DNA from: Fibrisoma montanum
Lineage (GTDB): Bacteria; Bacteroidota; Bacteroidia; Cytophagales; Spirosomataceae
Length of the DNA stretch: 64,000 bases
Direction of reading: 5' to 3'
NCBI RefSeq assembly: GCF_003583365.1
Contig: NZ_QXED01000003.1
Location: 434,001-498,000, forward strand
A model generated the notes under the pieces. The model did not search any database. It saw only the letters and a program-made list of their open reading frames with translations, and was not told where the DNA came from. Position 1 is the first letter of the stretch, and the number at the start of each line of letters is the position of its first letter. The position numbers and the translations under genes are program-made. Below are positions 52,915 to 61,607 of this stretch, piece by piece.

Positions 52915-53346
52915 TCAATCGGTATACTTCGCGTTGCTTTGCGAATACCGCTTCCAGACGAAATAGGTCAGAAACAGCACCGCAAGCATGACGAGGGGTG
53001 GAATCAGCAGGCCTGCTTGGTCACCCACAAACGCCCTGGATGCAAAAGCGCCGATAAAGTTGATGGTAAACCCGGCGTAGGCCCACTCTTTGATGGTCTG
53101 AAACCTGGTTTGTAGCAGCGCTGCAACACCCAGAATTTTGGCAATACCACAAATGGTCAACAGATACATCGGGTAGCCTAAGTGCCGCATAACCTCCTGA
53201 CCGGTTTCCTCCTGTACGGTTCCGGCAATTCCGTCCATAAGCATAGCCAGCGCAAACAGACCAGTTAGTGACCAGTAAGCAATCCTGATCGTTTTGACTA
53301 TAGGTGCAGTCAGGTTTTCGGCAACGGGAAGCAGGGTCGTTTCCAT
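52915..53346 (-). CDS. DoxX-like membrane protein
   Basis: A 143-residue inner-membrane protein with four hydrophobic segments (ISLTGLFALAMLMDGI-type first helix, YLLTICGIAKILGVAALLQ, AYAGFTINFIGAFASRAF, IPPLVMLAVLFLTYFVWKRY). The GIAKILG...WAYAGFTINF pattern is the DoxX-like subgroup (PF13564-like). Divergent from a GlxA-type AraC regulator, so regulation by it is likely. No substrate known. Confidence 0.82.
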   Translation of the reverse strand: METTLLPVAENLTAPIVKTIRIAYWSLTGLFALAMLMDGIAGTVQEETGQEVMRHLGYPMYLLTICGIAKILGVAALLQTRFQTIKEWAYAGFTINFIGAFASRAFVGDQAGLLIPPLVMLAVLFLTYFVWKRYSQSNAKYTD

Positions 53347-53423
53347 AGTATTGTTGTTTGGATGGTTTAAAAATGGCGAGTTTGGTCTCGGTTCAAGCGT
53401 TCATTCGTGCTGTTGTTGTGAGA

Positions 53424-53453
53424 CAAAGGTAAGCCCGCAACCGGTGAAGCAAG
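53424..53453 (-). promoter_or_regulatory. promoter of the DoxX-like gene
   Basis: On minus: TACCTTTG (53431-53424), perfect -7, with CTTG 18 nt upstream (53453-53450). Leader about 70 nt to ATG 53346. The AraC gene reads the other way from the same 167-bp gap. Confidence 0.45.
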
Positions 53454-53513
53454 GGGGGTAAATCCGGCAATAAAGGGGTGGTTTCCGACATCGTTTTTGG
53501 TTATATTTACCCT

Positions 53514-54494
53514 ATGAAACACATATCGATTCTGGTTCCGCAAGGGGCCGTTTTAGGCAGTGTGGAAGGCCCCCGCCAGGTGCTGACCGAAGTCAACAAA
53601 TACCTCAAAAGCATCGGTAAACCCGCTCTTTTTAATGTACAACTGATTGGGCTCGACGAGCAGGTTCCGGTTGCGGGCGGCAAATACACCGTATTCACCG
53701 ATGCCCTTACTCAGCACATCCGCAAGACCGATCTCATCATTGTTCCGGCCCTCGACGGTGATCTTCAGAAGACCCTGGACGCAAACCGGGATTTTATTCC
53801 ATGGATTATCCAGCACTACCAGAAAGGCGCGGAAGTCGGCAGTTTGTGCGTGGGAGCCTTCCTGCTGGCATCAACCGGTCTGCTCGACGGTCGGCAGTGC
53901 GCTACCCACTGGATGGCCGCGCAGCAGTTCCGCCAGTTGTTCCCCAACGTAACGCTCGTGGAGGACAAAATCATTACCGACGAACAGGGGCTGTATTCCA
54001 GCGGGGGCGCGTTTTCGTACCTGAACCTCATCCTGTACCTAATCGAAAAATACGCCGGCCGGCAGATTGCCGTGTTTATGTCGAAAGCGTTCCAGATCGA
54101 AATTGAGCGGCAGAGCCAGTCACCCTTCATCATCTTCCACGGCCAGAAAGACCACGGCGACGAAGCGATCCGAAAAGCCCAGGAATACATTGAACAGAAC
54201 GTTGAAGAGAAAATCACGGTCGATCAGCTGGCGTCCCGGTTTGCCATTGGTCGCCGGAATCTCGAACGGCGGTTTAAGAAAGCAACCTCCAACTCGGTGG
54301 TCGAATACGTTCAGCGGGTAAAAATCGAAGCAGCCAAAATGAGTCTGGAATCCTCCCGCGACAATGTCAACGAGGTCATGTACAGCGTGGGCTACACCGA
54401 TCCCAAAGCGTTCCGGCTGACATTCAAGAAGATTACGGGCCTCTCGCCCATCGAGTACCGCCAGAAATACAACCGGGAGGTGCTGATTGGGTAA
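53514..54494 (+). CDS. GlxA-family transcriptional regulator (DJ-1/PfpI + AraC)
   Basis: A 326-residue regulator starting at ATG 53514. Residues about 1-190 form a DJ-1/PfpI-like domain (KHISILVPQGAVLGSVEGPRQVLTEVNKYL ... VGSLCVGAFLLASTGLLDGRQCATHW, with the Cys in GSLCVGA at the nucleophile elbow). Residues about 220-320 are the two AraC helix-turn-helix units (ITVDQLASRFAIGRRNLERRFKKATSNSVVEYVQRVKIEAAKMSLE and VNEVMYSVGYTDPKAFRLTFKKITGLSPIEYRQKY). Likely senses a small molecule and controls the divergent DoxX-like gene. Confidence 0.9.
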   Translation: MKHISILVPQGAVLGSVEGPRQVLTEVNKYLKSIGKPALFNVQLIGLDEQVPVAGGKYTVFTDALTQHIRKTDLIIVPALDGDLQKTLDANRDFIPWIIQHYQKGAEVGSLCVGAFLLASTGLLDGRQCATHWMAAQQFRQLFPNVTLVEDKIITDEQGLYSSGGAFSYLNLILYLIEKYAGRQIAVFMSKAFQIEIERQSQSPFIIFHGQKDHGDEAIRKAQEYIEQNVEEKITVDQLASRFAIGRRNLERRFKKATSNSVVEYVQRVKIEAAKMSLESSRDNVNEVMYSVGYTDPKAFRLTFKKITGLSPIEYRQKYNREVLIG

Positions 54495-54516
54495 GGTTTG
54501 CGCTGGCCCGCCCGGA

Positions 54517-54753
54517 TCATCGCCTTCTTTCCAGCTCCGTAAGCAGGTAGTCTAAGCCATTCAGCCTGATTTCGTAAAGCGTTTGCAACAGCATACCCAG
54601 TTTACCGGGCGGAAACCCTTTCTGCGCAAACCATTCCAGGTAACTCATCGGCAGTTCCCTGAGCAGCCGACCTTTGTATTTCCCAAAGGGCATTGGGTAG
54701 CGCAACAACTCAAGCAACAGTTCGGGATTGCCCATCGGCAGGTTTTCGGCCAT
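54517..54753 (-). CDS. DUF3820 family protein
   Basis: A 78-residue protein. MPFGKYKGRLLRELPMSYLEWFAQKGFPPGKLGMLLQTLYEIRLNGLDYLLTEL is the DUF3820 signature (FGKYKG, LP-x-YL-x-WF, GKLG). The family is sometimes called putative quorum-sensing-regulated virulence factor (PA3920-like), but a molecular role is not known. A shorter start at MGNPELL (54735) is possible. Divergent from the following serine hydrolase. Confidence 0.85.
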   Translation of the reverse strand: MAENLPMGNPELLLELLRYPMPFGKYKGRLLRELPMSYLEWFAQKGFPPGKLGMLLQTLYEIRLNGLDYLLTELERRR

Positions 54754-54782
54754 AAAAATCAGGTTTCAAGCATCACTCGGGG

Positions 54783-54825
54783 CTGCCAAGATAGGCTTCT
54801 TTCAGCAGAACCTTTATCTTGGCAG
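54783..54825. promoter_or_regulatory. 11-bp inverted repeat between divergent genes
   Basis: CTGCCAAGATA (54783-54793) and its exact complement (54815-54825), 21-nt spacer. The right arm includes TATCTTGG, a near-match to the -7 element, 26 nt before the hydrolase ATG. It could be an operator overlapping the promoter, or a leader hairpin. Confidence 0.4.
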
Positions 54826-54840
54826 TTCATTTTCCAGGTC

Positions 54841-56406
54841 ATGATCAACCGAATTCTACCCGTTTCTCTCCTCTGTTTTATCACGGTTTGCGCCTTTGCC
54901 CAGCCCAAAGCTCCCAACGGTATACCGGCCGTCAGTACGTACCAACCGCCCGTTTTCATGGACCCCGACCGGCTGAAGAAGCTGGAAGTCGCTTTCCCGA
55001 TTATCGATAAGCTGTTCAAAGAACACGCAGCCAAACGTAACTTCCCCGGACTGGCATACGGCATTGTGGTAGACGGTAAGCTGGTCTATTCCGGCAGCAC
55101 CGGCTACACCGACGTCGCGAAAAAGACCCCCGCGACGCCCAAATCTCTGTTCCGGATTGCGTCGATGACCAAGAGCCTGACGGCCATGGCGATTCTGCAC
55201 CTGCGCGACCAGGGAAAGCTTCGGCTGGATGATCCTGTTCAGCAGTACATTCCGGCCGTGAAGCAAATGACGTATCTCACGGCAGATGCCCCCCTGATTA
55301 CGATTCGTCACCTGATGACGCACTCCGCGGGTTTTCCGGAAGACAACCCCTGGGGCGACCGCCAGCTGGCTGATTCAGACGCTGATCTGATCAACCTGAT
55401 CAAGGGCGGACTGAGCCATTCAAATACGCCCGGCGTTGCTTACGAGTATAGTAACCTGGGGTTTGCCATGCTCGGAAACATCATTACCAAGGTATCCGGT
55501 ACGCCCTACCAGCAATACATTACGGAAACTATCCTGAAGCCGCTGGGCATGAACCAGACCGTTTGGGAGTATAGCAACGTACCGGCCGACCTGCTCGCGC
55601 ACGGGTATCGCTACGTGGATGGCAACTGGCTCGATGAACCGCTGCTGCACGATGGTTCCTACGGGGCAATGGGCGGTTTGATTACCTCCATCGAGGATTT
55701 TAGCAAGTACGTAGCGCTGCACCAGGCAGCCTGGCCACCCCGCAGCGACTCGGATAACGGGCCAGTCAAACGAAGTTCGATCCGGGAAATGCAGCAGCCG
55801 TGGCAGTTTTCGGGACTGTATCCCGATGCCAAATCGGCATCGGGTAAAGTTTGCCCGACAACAACAGCGTATGGTTACGGACTCGGCTGGGGTAAAAACT
55901 GCGCTGGTATGGTAAACGTCGGCCATAGTGGTGGGCTACCGGGCTTTGGCAGCCAGTGGCGCATCCTGCCCGACTACGGCATCGGGGTGATCTCCTACGC
56001 TAACCTCACGTATGCCGGCCTGGGTGGCATCAACACAGTGGTGCTCGATACGCTGGTGTCGATTGGCGGTCTAAAGCCCCGTCGGTTACCCGTGTCGCCG
56101 ATGCTGAAACAGCGCCAGGCCGAACTGGTAAAGCTCATGCCTGACTGGACAAACGCCGAAAAGAGCGGAATTTTTGCCGAAAACTTTTTCCCTGACCGCC
56201 CCATCGAAACCCGCCGGAAGGAGGTGCAGGCCCTGTTTACCAAAGCCGGAAAAATTCACCGGGTGGGTGAGCTCGACCCCGAGAACCAGTTGCGCGGCCA
56301 CTTCGTGATGGAAGGCGAACAAAGTAGCATCGATGTATTTTTTACGCTGACTCCGGAGAATCCGGCCTTAATCCAGCAACTGGATTTCCGGGAGGTAAAG
56401 CGTTGA
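54841..56406 (+). CDS. secreted serine hydrolase (class C beta-lactamase family)
   Basis: ATG 54841 gives signal peptide MINRILPVSLLCFITVCAFAQ; the open frame upstream is unused. 521 residues. The active site is complete: S108-M-T-K111 (FRIASMTKSLTAM), Y203-S-N (YEYSNLGFAML) and HSGG (VGHSGGLPGFGSQW, about 361). A tail of about 130 residues follows. Such proteins are usually esterases or D-amino-acid peptidases acting on cell-wall peptides or esters. The second such enzyme in the window (51005) is Tat-exported and not closely similar. Confidence 0.88.
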   Translation: MINRILPVSLLCFITVCAFAQPKAPNGIPAVSTYQPPVFMDPDRLKKLEVAFPIIDKLFKEHAAKRNFPGLAYGIVVDGKLVYSGSTGYTDVAKKTPATPKSLFRIASMTKSLTAMAILHLRDQGKLRLDDPVQQYIPAVKQMTYLTADAPLITIRHLMTHSAGFPEDNPWGDRQLADSDADLINLIKGGLSHSNTPGVAYEYSNLGFAMLGNIITKVSGTPYQQYITETILKPLGMNQTVWEYSNVPADLLAHGYRYVDGNWLDEPLLHDGSYGAMGGLITSIEDFSKYVALHQAAWPPRSDSDNGPVKRSSIREMQQPWQFSGLYPDAKSASGKVCPTTTAYGYGLGWGKNCAGMVNVGHSGGLPGFGSQWRILPDYGIGVISYANLTYAGLGGINTVVLDTLVSIGGLKPRRLPVSPMLKQRQAELVKLMPDWTNAEKSGIFAENFFPDRPIETRRKEVQALFTKAGKIHRVGELDPENQLRGHFVMEGEQSSIDVFFTLTPENPALIQQLDFREVKR

Positions 56407-56621
56407 CGTAGCCCAGGCTCAATGCATACATGTATAGAATACCGTTCGTAAGCTACCAAATTGATTAGTTGATAAACCATTCATACGGGCAGCCCTTCAG
56501 GCCGGTTAATCATTTTTCACACTTAATCTATCCAATTAGTCAATAAATCGATGTAACTTTATTCTCCGCACCAGTCTACGCTTTTTTAATTCCTTTTTTT
56601 TAGTTATACCAGTGGTTCGTC

Positions 56622-56942
56622 ATGGATACGCCCGTTAGTTTACCCATGCTCTATTTTGCGGTCAGCAACCCACAGTTACAGGCAGAGAAATCCACAAATG
56701 CGGTAGCTGTAAATTGGCAGTACGGTTCATTTCGGGTCTCGAACCTCAAGCATGCCCTTGAGTTTCTGAGTGCCTTCAAGTCGCTGGGGTGGTGCATTCA
56801 TCAGGCCTGGGTAATCGATACGGATGGATTCAAACTCACCATTCCTCCCGAGCACATCGACGATCGTCTTCTGGATCGGCTGGGCGATTTACCAGCTTTG
56901 CAGCGTAGCATTGATAATCTGGTGTTTCATTCGTTTTATTGA
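56622..56942 (+). CDS. small protein of unknown function
   Basis: A 106-residue product from ATG 56622, MDTPVSLPMLYFAVSNPQLQAEKSTNAVAVNWQYGSFRVSNLKHALEFLSAFKSLGWCIHQAWVIDTDGFKLTIPPEHIDDRLLDRLGDLPALQRSID. Mixed alpha/beta, no signal or TM, no motif I recognise. Composition and codon use fit the neighbours, and it has an upstream AT-rich gap (56407-56621) for a promoter. A palindrome follows it. Confidence 0.5.
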   Translation: MDTPVSLPMLYFAVSNPQLQAEKSTNAVAVNWQYGSFRVSNLKHALEFLSAFKSLGWCIHQAWVIDTDGFKLTIPPEHIDDRLLDRLGDLPALQRSIDNLVFHSFY

Positions 56943-57008
56943 TCAGGCAATTGATTCCTATCAGTCTGCCCTGGGGATATGCTTATCGCTCCTTGCAAAA
57001 CTATTCTA

Positions 57009-57048
57009 AGCAACAACGCCCGGCAGCTAGCTGCCGGGCGTTGTTGCT
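57009..57048. terminator. 40-bp perfect palindrome, probable bidirectional terminator
   Basis: Two 20-nt halves (57009-57028 and 57029-57048) with no mismatch and no loop base, including GCCCGGCAGCT and its complement, between convergent genes. No long T run follows, so termination is inferred from position and stem strength. Confidence 0.65.
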
Positions 57049-57064
57049 ACTGACTACGTCTATT

Positions 57065-57367
57065 TTATTTGGCCGATTCAATCGCTGCGGCTGACTGAGC
57101 AGCCTCGATGTCCGATTGATTGGTTTTAGCGAACTCGTCCCGCTGCTGTTCGAAGTGCGCAAAAATCTCGCTGATCGTATCGACGTTACTGGCTATCGTG
57201 GCATGCATTTCGCCCAGATGCTCCTCCAGGTATTTGTCGTTCAGTCCGTTCATGTTATCCACCTCGATCTGACCAATCTTACTCATCAGCACCGTCTGGC
57301 TGTTTTGCAGGTCCTCGAGTTCACGGGCTATTTTATTCATCAGTTCAAATTTCTGCAGCTTATCCAT
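57065..57367 (-). CDS. small coiled-coil protein
   Basis: A 100-residue product from ATG 57367 (a GTG at 57403 is possible). Sequence MDKLQKFELMNKIARELEDLQNSQTVLMSKIGQIEVDNMNGLNDKYLEEHLGEMHATIASNVDTISEIFAHFEQQRDEFAKTNQSDIEAAQSAAAIESAK is predicted to be helical with heptad hydrophobics over about 10-80. Acidic, no membrane segment. Could be a scaffold or regulator. It lies 137 bp downstream of the SPFH gene on the same strand and may share its transcript. Confidence 0.6.
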   Translation of the reverse strand: MDKLQKFELMNKIARELEDLQNSQTVLMSKIGQIEVDNMNGLNDKYLEEHLGEMHATIASNVDTISEIFAHFEQQRDEFAKTNQSDIEAAQSAAAIESAK

Positions 57368-57503
57368 ACCATTTTGAGTGGTTTGTGAATCAGTATTAAC
57401 CACTCAATCCGAAAATGGTTTGGACCTGCCTGTCCTGTCTATCCGGCCAGACGTAGTAGCCAACCCGTTTGAATTGCCACCTGATGCATGCCCTGTCAAC
57501 CCC

Positions 57504-58484
57504 TCAGCGAATCACCGGTGGGGGTGTAGTGATCCGTCCGTTGTTCAGATCCGTACCGTTGCCGTTCGGTCCGTTGTTAAGCTTGTCGATGGCCATGATC
57601 TGTTTCATGGTTTTTTCCATGCCATCGGTCGAGCCATCCAGGAAAATAACGTTACCCCGTCCGTTTTCAGCGAAGTGTTTAACCGCTTCCGTCCAGATCG
57701 AAAACAGGATCAGCGACGCATCGAGGTCGGCTTCGGTCATCACCTTGGCTGACTCGGCCATTCCCTTGGCAACCTCCTCCCGGAACAACGCCACCCCCTG
57801 TCCGCGCAGTTGAGAAGCCGTTTTTTCGGCCTCGGCCGCAATCTTGATCGCGTTGCCTTCTGCTTCGGCCGACTTGGTTTTGGTAATCAGCAGGGCCTGC
57901 CCTTCGTTCTCGGCAGCCGCTTTGAGATTAGACGAAGCTACGACCTGCGCCATCGACCGCATGATGACCTCATCGAACGTGATATCGTTGATCTGCAGAT
58001 CGATCAGGTGATACCCCCAGCTTTCGAGCAGTCCATCTAGCTGCTCTTTTACGTGCGTAACAATCTCCGAGCGGAGGGATAAAATTTCAGCCTGCCGCTT
58101 GGTTGCCACAAAACTCCGGATTGAGCCTTCAATGGTGCGGGTGAGGGCCTGCATAAACGATTGCTCATCGACAAACTTGAACGCTACGTTCTTGATGGTC
58201 TCCTCGCCCTGATTAAGCACCGCATACACCAGCATCGCCTTAAAGTTGACGTTAGCCTGATCGGACGTAATGGCCTGAAATGCCAGTTCGACCGATCGGT
58301 TCTGAATGGAGATCCGCCGAAAAATGAATTCGATGAATGGGATCTTAAAGTTCAGACCAGGTCCCATAACCCGGGCGTACTTTCCGAAAACCGTAACAAC
58401 GGCCACGGTCCCCTGCTGTACGATTGCGAACGAGAAGAAAGACAGAACAGCCGCCAGTACAAGTAATACGATTGTAAATTCCAT
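57504..58484 (-). CDS. SPFH/band-7 (stomatin/prohibitin-like) membrane protein
   Basis: A 326-residue protein: an N-terminal hydrophobic segment (about 4-24, TIVLLVLAAVLSFFSFAIV) and the SPFH domain (QGTVAVVTVFGKYARVMGPGLNFKIPFIE ... LDGLLESWGYHLIDLQINDITFDEVIMRSMAQVVASSNLKAAAENEGQA). A coiled-coil flotillin-type tail follows (KTKSAEAEGNAIKIAAEAEKTASQLRGQG ... ASLILFSIWTEAVKHFAENGRGNVIFLDGS). Such proteins form ring-like membrane assemblies that scaffold proteases or microdomains. No NfeD partner gene adjoins it; the small coiled-coil gene downstream is a possible partner. Confidence 0.9.
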   Translation of the reverse strand: MEFTIVLLVLAAVLSFFSFAIVQQGTVAVVTVFGKYARVMGPGLNFKIPFIEFIFRRISIQNRSVELAFQAITSDQANVNFKAMLVYAVLNQGEETIKNVAFKFVDEQSFMQALTRTIEGSIRSFVATKRQAEILSLRSEIVTHVKEQLDGLLESWGYHLIDLQINDITFDEVIMRSMAQVVASSNLKAAAENEGQALLITKTKSAEAEGNAIKIAAEAEKTASQLRGQGVALFREEVAKGMAESAKVMTEADLDASLILFSIWTEAVKHFAENGRGNVIFLDGSTDGMEKTMKQIMAIDKLNNGPNGNGTDLNNGRITTPPPVIR

Positions 58485-58770
58485 AGTGAATACGGGAGTA
58501 GTTTAGGACAATCGAAAGTACACAATTAGGCGATACGATATGGGGATCGGGGTAGCGACCGGTATCTGGTCCGGATAAGCGGTAAATAAAACGTATACAA
58601 CGTATTAAAGTTTCTGTTAAACGATCGGCAAGGATTTTAGAAAATTTTTGAAAATCTGTTAAACCTCTTTGTTTCATCTTTATCTAACGGTCAACAATGA
58701 ACAAAGGGTCAGGCTCGTTGCGTTAGCAGGACAAGACCAAAAAACGGGTTTCACTAAACTAAACATAGCG

Positions 58771-59445
58771 ATGAAAACGGTTCGATATAGTTTCGTCTGG
58801 ATGCTGCTGATCAGCCTCCTGTTCGGCACCTCCGCTCAGGCTCAGCGCGGCTGGAGTCCGGCTACTAAAGGTACGGTGGTTGGAGCCGGTGTCGGTGCGG
58901 CTGCGGGTGCCATCATTAACAAGAAAAATCGCGCCGTTGGTGCCGTCGTAGGGGGCGTAGTTGGCGGGGCGGCCGGATACGGCTATGCAAAAAGCAACGC
59001 TAAAAAACGCTGGAGCCCGCAGGCTAAAGGAACGGCAATTGGGGCCGGAACCGGCGCTGCGGCCGGTGCGATCATCAACAAGCGGAATCGCGCGGTGGGT
59101 GCCGTAATTGGCGGAGTTGCGGGCGGTGCGGCCGGATACGCCATCGGTAAGCACATCGACAACAAGCAGAAGGCCCGGATAGCCGCGGCCGAACGGGCGG
59201 CCGCCGAACGTGAAGCAGCCCTGGAATCGAGAGAACTGGCCAGCGCCAACAGCAACCGGGTGTACACGGCGGCTAACCCGAAACCGGCTTACAGAGCTGC
59301 AGACGTGGCCAAAAGTGCCGCTACGGCCCTGCCGACCAACGATCTGACGTCGTACCTGATCGACGGTATTTACCTGCCGAACGAATACTACGGCGACTCG
59401 AACTTCGCCTACAGTACGTCGGAGGTCCGTCGGAAGAGTTGGTAA
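58771..59445 (+). CDS. glycine-zipper protein with a duplicated domain
   Basis: ATG 58771 gives signal peptide MKTVRYSFVWMLLISLLFGTSAQA; 224 residues. Two near-identical 54-residue units (about 27-80 and 81-134): R-x-WSP-x-x-KGT-(V/A)-(V/I)-GAG-x-GAAAGAIINK-x-NRAVGAV-(V/I)-GG-V-x-GGAAGY. The GxxxG runs are glycine zippers that insert in membranes and oligomerise. An Ala/Glu/Arg-rich helix (about 135-170) and a polar tail ending near YLIDGIYLPNEYYGDSNF follow. Probably a periplasmic or outer-membrane structural protein. The two units are also similar at DNA level, a recent duplication. Confidence 0.82.
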   Translation: MKTVRYSFVWMLLISLLFGTSAQAQRGWSPATKGTVVGAGVGAAAGAIINKKNRAVGAVVGGVVGGAAGYGYAKSNAKKRWSPQAKGTAIGAGTGAAAGAIINKRNRAVGAVIGGVAGGAAGYAIGKHIDNKQKARIAAAERAAAEREAALESRELASANSNRVYTAANPKPAYRAADVAKSAATALPTNDLTSYLIDGIYLPNEYYGDSNFAYSTSEVRRKSW

Positions 59446-59520
59446 CGGTTTAATAAATTTCAGTTTGGGGCGGGGAATACGGTATCCCTGCCCCGTCAAT
59501 CCACTCAAACCAGTAATGCG

Positions 59521-59976
59521 ATGAAAGCTTTTCTGAATATTCTGATCATCATGGCCACGCTGACCGCCTGCACGAAACAGGAAGAGGCCGTAAACATACA
59601 GTCGCTCAACCAGCAATTTATCAGTGCCTGGAATGCCAAGGATGCGGATAAAATTACCAGCTTCCTGGCCGACGACGTACAGTTCCTGCAAGGGGAAACT
59701 CACTTTACCGGTAAGTCGGAGGTATCCAAGCGGTGGGTGCAGGAAACCCTGCCGACCCTGGCCGGGCTGAAAACCAGTGTGGTTAGCTCGGGAACGGATA
59801 ACACCACAGCTTACGAAGCCGGTACGTTCTCGGTGGATGTGCTCCCTACCAGCCCCAACCTACCACGGGGTTATGGCGAAGGCAACTTTATTCTGCTCTG
59901 GAAGAAAAGCCAGGACAATAGCTGGAAGTTAAGTTACGCTCAACTGGAAGATCTTCCGGTACGGGCTAAGAACTAA
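59521..59976 (+). CDS. lipoprotein with NTF2/SnoaL-like domain (DUF4440 type)
   Basis: A 151-residue lipoprotein (MKAFLNILIIMATLTAC, Cys 17) with an NTF2-like cone fold: LNQQFISAWNAKDADKITSFLADDVQFLQGETHFTGKSEVSKRWVQETLPTL and YGEGNFILLWKKSQDNSWKLSYAQLED. These small domains bind hydrophobic ligands or act as accessory or inactive enzymes. Its function is unassigned. Monocistronic with a terminator. Confidence 0.8.
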   Translation: MKAFLNILIIMATLTACTKQEEAVNIQSLNQQFISAWNAKDADKITSFLADDVQFLQGETHFTGKSEVSKRWVQETLPTLAGLKTSVVSSGTDNTTAYEAGTFSVDVLPTSPNLPRGYGEGNFILLWKKSQDNSWKLSYAQLEDLPVRAKN

Positions 59977-60008
59977 CCAAAGCCCACAATTTTTTGATTT
60001 CTTAGTAT

Positions 60009-60064
60009 ATCAGCCTGCTAGTTTTGTCGACTTTACGTTACGACAAGATAGCAGGCTGATTTTT
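60009..60064 (+). terminator. terminator of the NTF2-like lipoprotein gene
   Basis: ATCAGCCTGCT (60009-60019) and complement (60050-60060) with inner TTGTCG/CGACAA pairing, followed by TTTT. Confidence 0.8.
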
Positions 60065-60193
60065 AACGATTTATTTACAAAAAGACCAGCTCTTTTTTTT
60101 TGTTCTGGAGCTTGCTCAGTCTATATTGTACTTGATTATTAGTACGGTAAAGCATATGTGTAATATATACTCAATGGCGTTACTTATACTAAG

Positions 60194-60865
60194 ATGAAGT
60201 ACTACAGCGAAAAGGCGAACACCTACTACACTAATGTTCGCGAGGACTTAATCAGTCTGATGCCGGACAGGAGTCAGCAGAAAGTACTGGAAATTGGGGC
60301 CGGTGGTGGCGATACGATTGTTGCCATTAAGGAACGTGGTCTGGCAGCCGAAGTGGTTGGGGTCGATCTGTTTGCCCTGCCGTCGACTAACCAGCAGCAC
60401 CCATTCATTGACAGATTTATTATTTGTGACATCGAAAAGGAAGATCTGGGCTATCCCGACTCTTATTTCGATACCGTCATTTGTGGGGATGTGCTTGAAC
60501 ATCTGGTCGATCCCTGGTCGGTGGTTAACAAACTCATCAGATACCTGAACGTAGGCGGTTCACTGATTGTCAGCGTTCCGAACATCCGATACTACAAAGT
60601 GATGTTCAAAATCTTGGGGCAGGGTGATTTTGGGTACGACCCAAAAGGAGGCATCCTCGACAAAACCCACCTACGCTTTTTCTGCCGGAAGAATGTAGTG
60701 CAGTTGCTGACAACGCCGGAACTGAAACTACAAAAAATCATGCCGATTGATTACCATCCCCAGTACAAATTCAGCACGAAGGTGAAAGTATTCAATACGC
60801 TGACGGGCCGAATGTTCGAAAACTTCTTTGTGCACCAATACCTTGGTGTTGCTACCCGGGTGTAG
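60194..60865 (+). CDS. class I SAM-dependent methyltransferase
   Basis: A 223-residue Rossmann methyltransferase: motif I VLEIGAGGGD (31-40), acidic VVGVDLFA, FDTVICGDVLEHLVDPW (motif IV region), LIRYLNVGGSLIVSVPN (motif V/VI) and KTHLRFFCRKNVVQLL. The pattern ...DKTHLRFF is typical of methyltransferases of type 11/23 that often act on lipid-linked sugars or ubiquinone-like compounds. Substrate cannot be told. Stands alone, 25 bp before the convergent truC gene. Confidence 0.85.
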   Translation: MKYYSEKANTYYTNVREDLISLMPDRSQQKVLEIGAGGGDTIVAIKERGLAAEVVGVDLFALPSTNQQHPFIDRFIICDIEKEDLGYPDSYFDTVICGDVLEHLVDPWSVVNKLIRYLNVGGSLIVSVPNIRYYKVMFKILGQGDFGYDPKGGILDKTHLRFFCRKNVVQLLTTPELKLQKIMPIDYHPQYKFSTKVKVFNTLTGRMFENFFVHQYLGVATRV

Positions 60866-60890
60866 CCAACATTACGTTTCCCAGAATCCC

Positions 60891-61607
60891 TTATGGATTG
60901 CCCTGATCAGATTCGGCACTAAACAGTAGCTCCAGCATCCGGATAAATTCAGGTTGCAACGGAGCCGTGATGGTAACTGTCTCCGACGTACTGGGGTGCT
61001 GGAAGTGTAGTCGGCCGGCGTGCAAGAGCATGGTGTCCATAGCAAATCGTTCCTTAAAGAGCTTGTTCTGCTTGTTGCAGCCGTGGGGACGATCGCCGAT
61101 GATGGGGTGCAGGATATGGGCCATGTGCTTCCGAAGCTGATGCATCCGGCCGGTGGTGGGCGTCAGTTCAACCAGTGAATACCGCGAGGTGGCATGTTTG
61201 CCGAACGCCAGGGGAATTTCGGTTCGTCGCAGCGTTCGGAGCGTGGTCACCGCTGCCTGCAATACGCCGTCGTCGCGCCGGAGGGGGTAATCGATCACCT
61301 GCTCATCCGGCGTGTATCCCCGGACAATGGCCTGATACGTCTTTGCCACCTGACCATCGGCAAACTGTTGCTGCATAGCCGCATTCATGGCTTCGTTCAA
61401 GGCAAAAAGAAGCACACCACCCGTTTTGCGGTCGAGCCGATGAACCGGATACACCCGCTGCCCAAGCTGGTCACGCAGGCGTTGCACCGCAAATTCGCTG
61501 GCATCACTCGCAATCGGCGACCGATGCACCAGCAGTCCGTGGGGCTTATTGATTGCGACCAGGTCGGCGGACTGATACAGAATGGGCAGTTGTTGGGTTA
61601 CAATCAT
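60891..61607 (-). CDS. truC: RluA-family tRNA pseudouridine synthase (TruC-like)
   Basis: Converts a uridine to pseudouridine; TruC acts at position 65 of tRNA. 238 residues, with the catalytic HRLDRKTGGVLLFA (Asp59), an N-terminal INKPHGLLVHRS strand, TTGRMHQLRKHMAHILHPIIGDRPHGCNKQN and LLHAGRLHF. The extended HPIIGDRPHGCNKQN loop and absence of an S4 domain favour TruC over RluA/C/D. Motif is RLDRKTGG where most have RLDRxTSG, a mild change. The gene starts at ATG 61607, directly followed upstream by heptad element H. Confidence 0.85.
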   Translation of the reverse strand: MIVTQQLPILYQSADLVAINKPHGLLVHRSPIASDASEFAVQRLRDQLGQRVYPVHRLDRKTGGVLLFALNEAMNAAMQQQFADGQVAKTYQAIVRGYTPDEQVIDYPLRRDDGVLQAAVTTLRTLRRTEIPLAFGKHATSRYSLVELTPTTGRMHQLRKHMAHILHPIIGDRPHGCNKQNKLFKERFAMDTMLLHAGRLHFQHPSTSETVTITAPLQPEFIRMLELLFSAESDQGNP

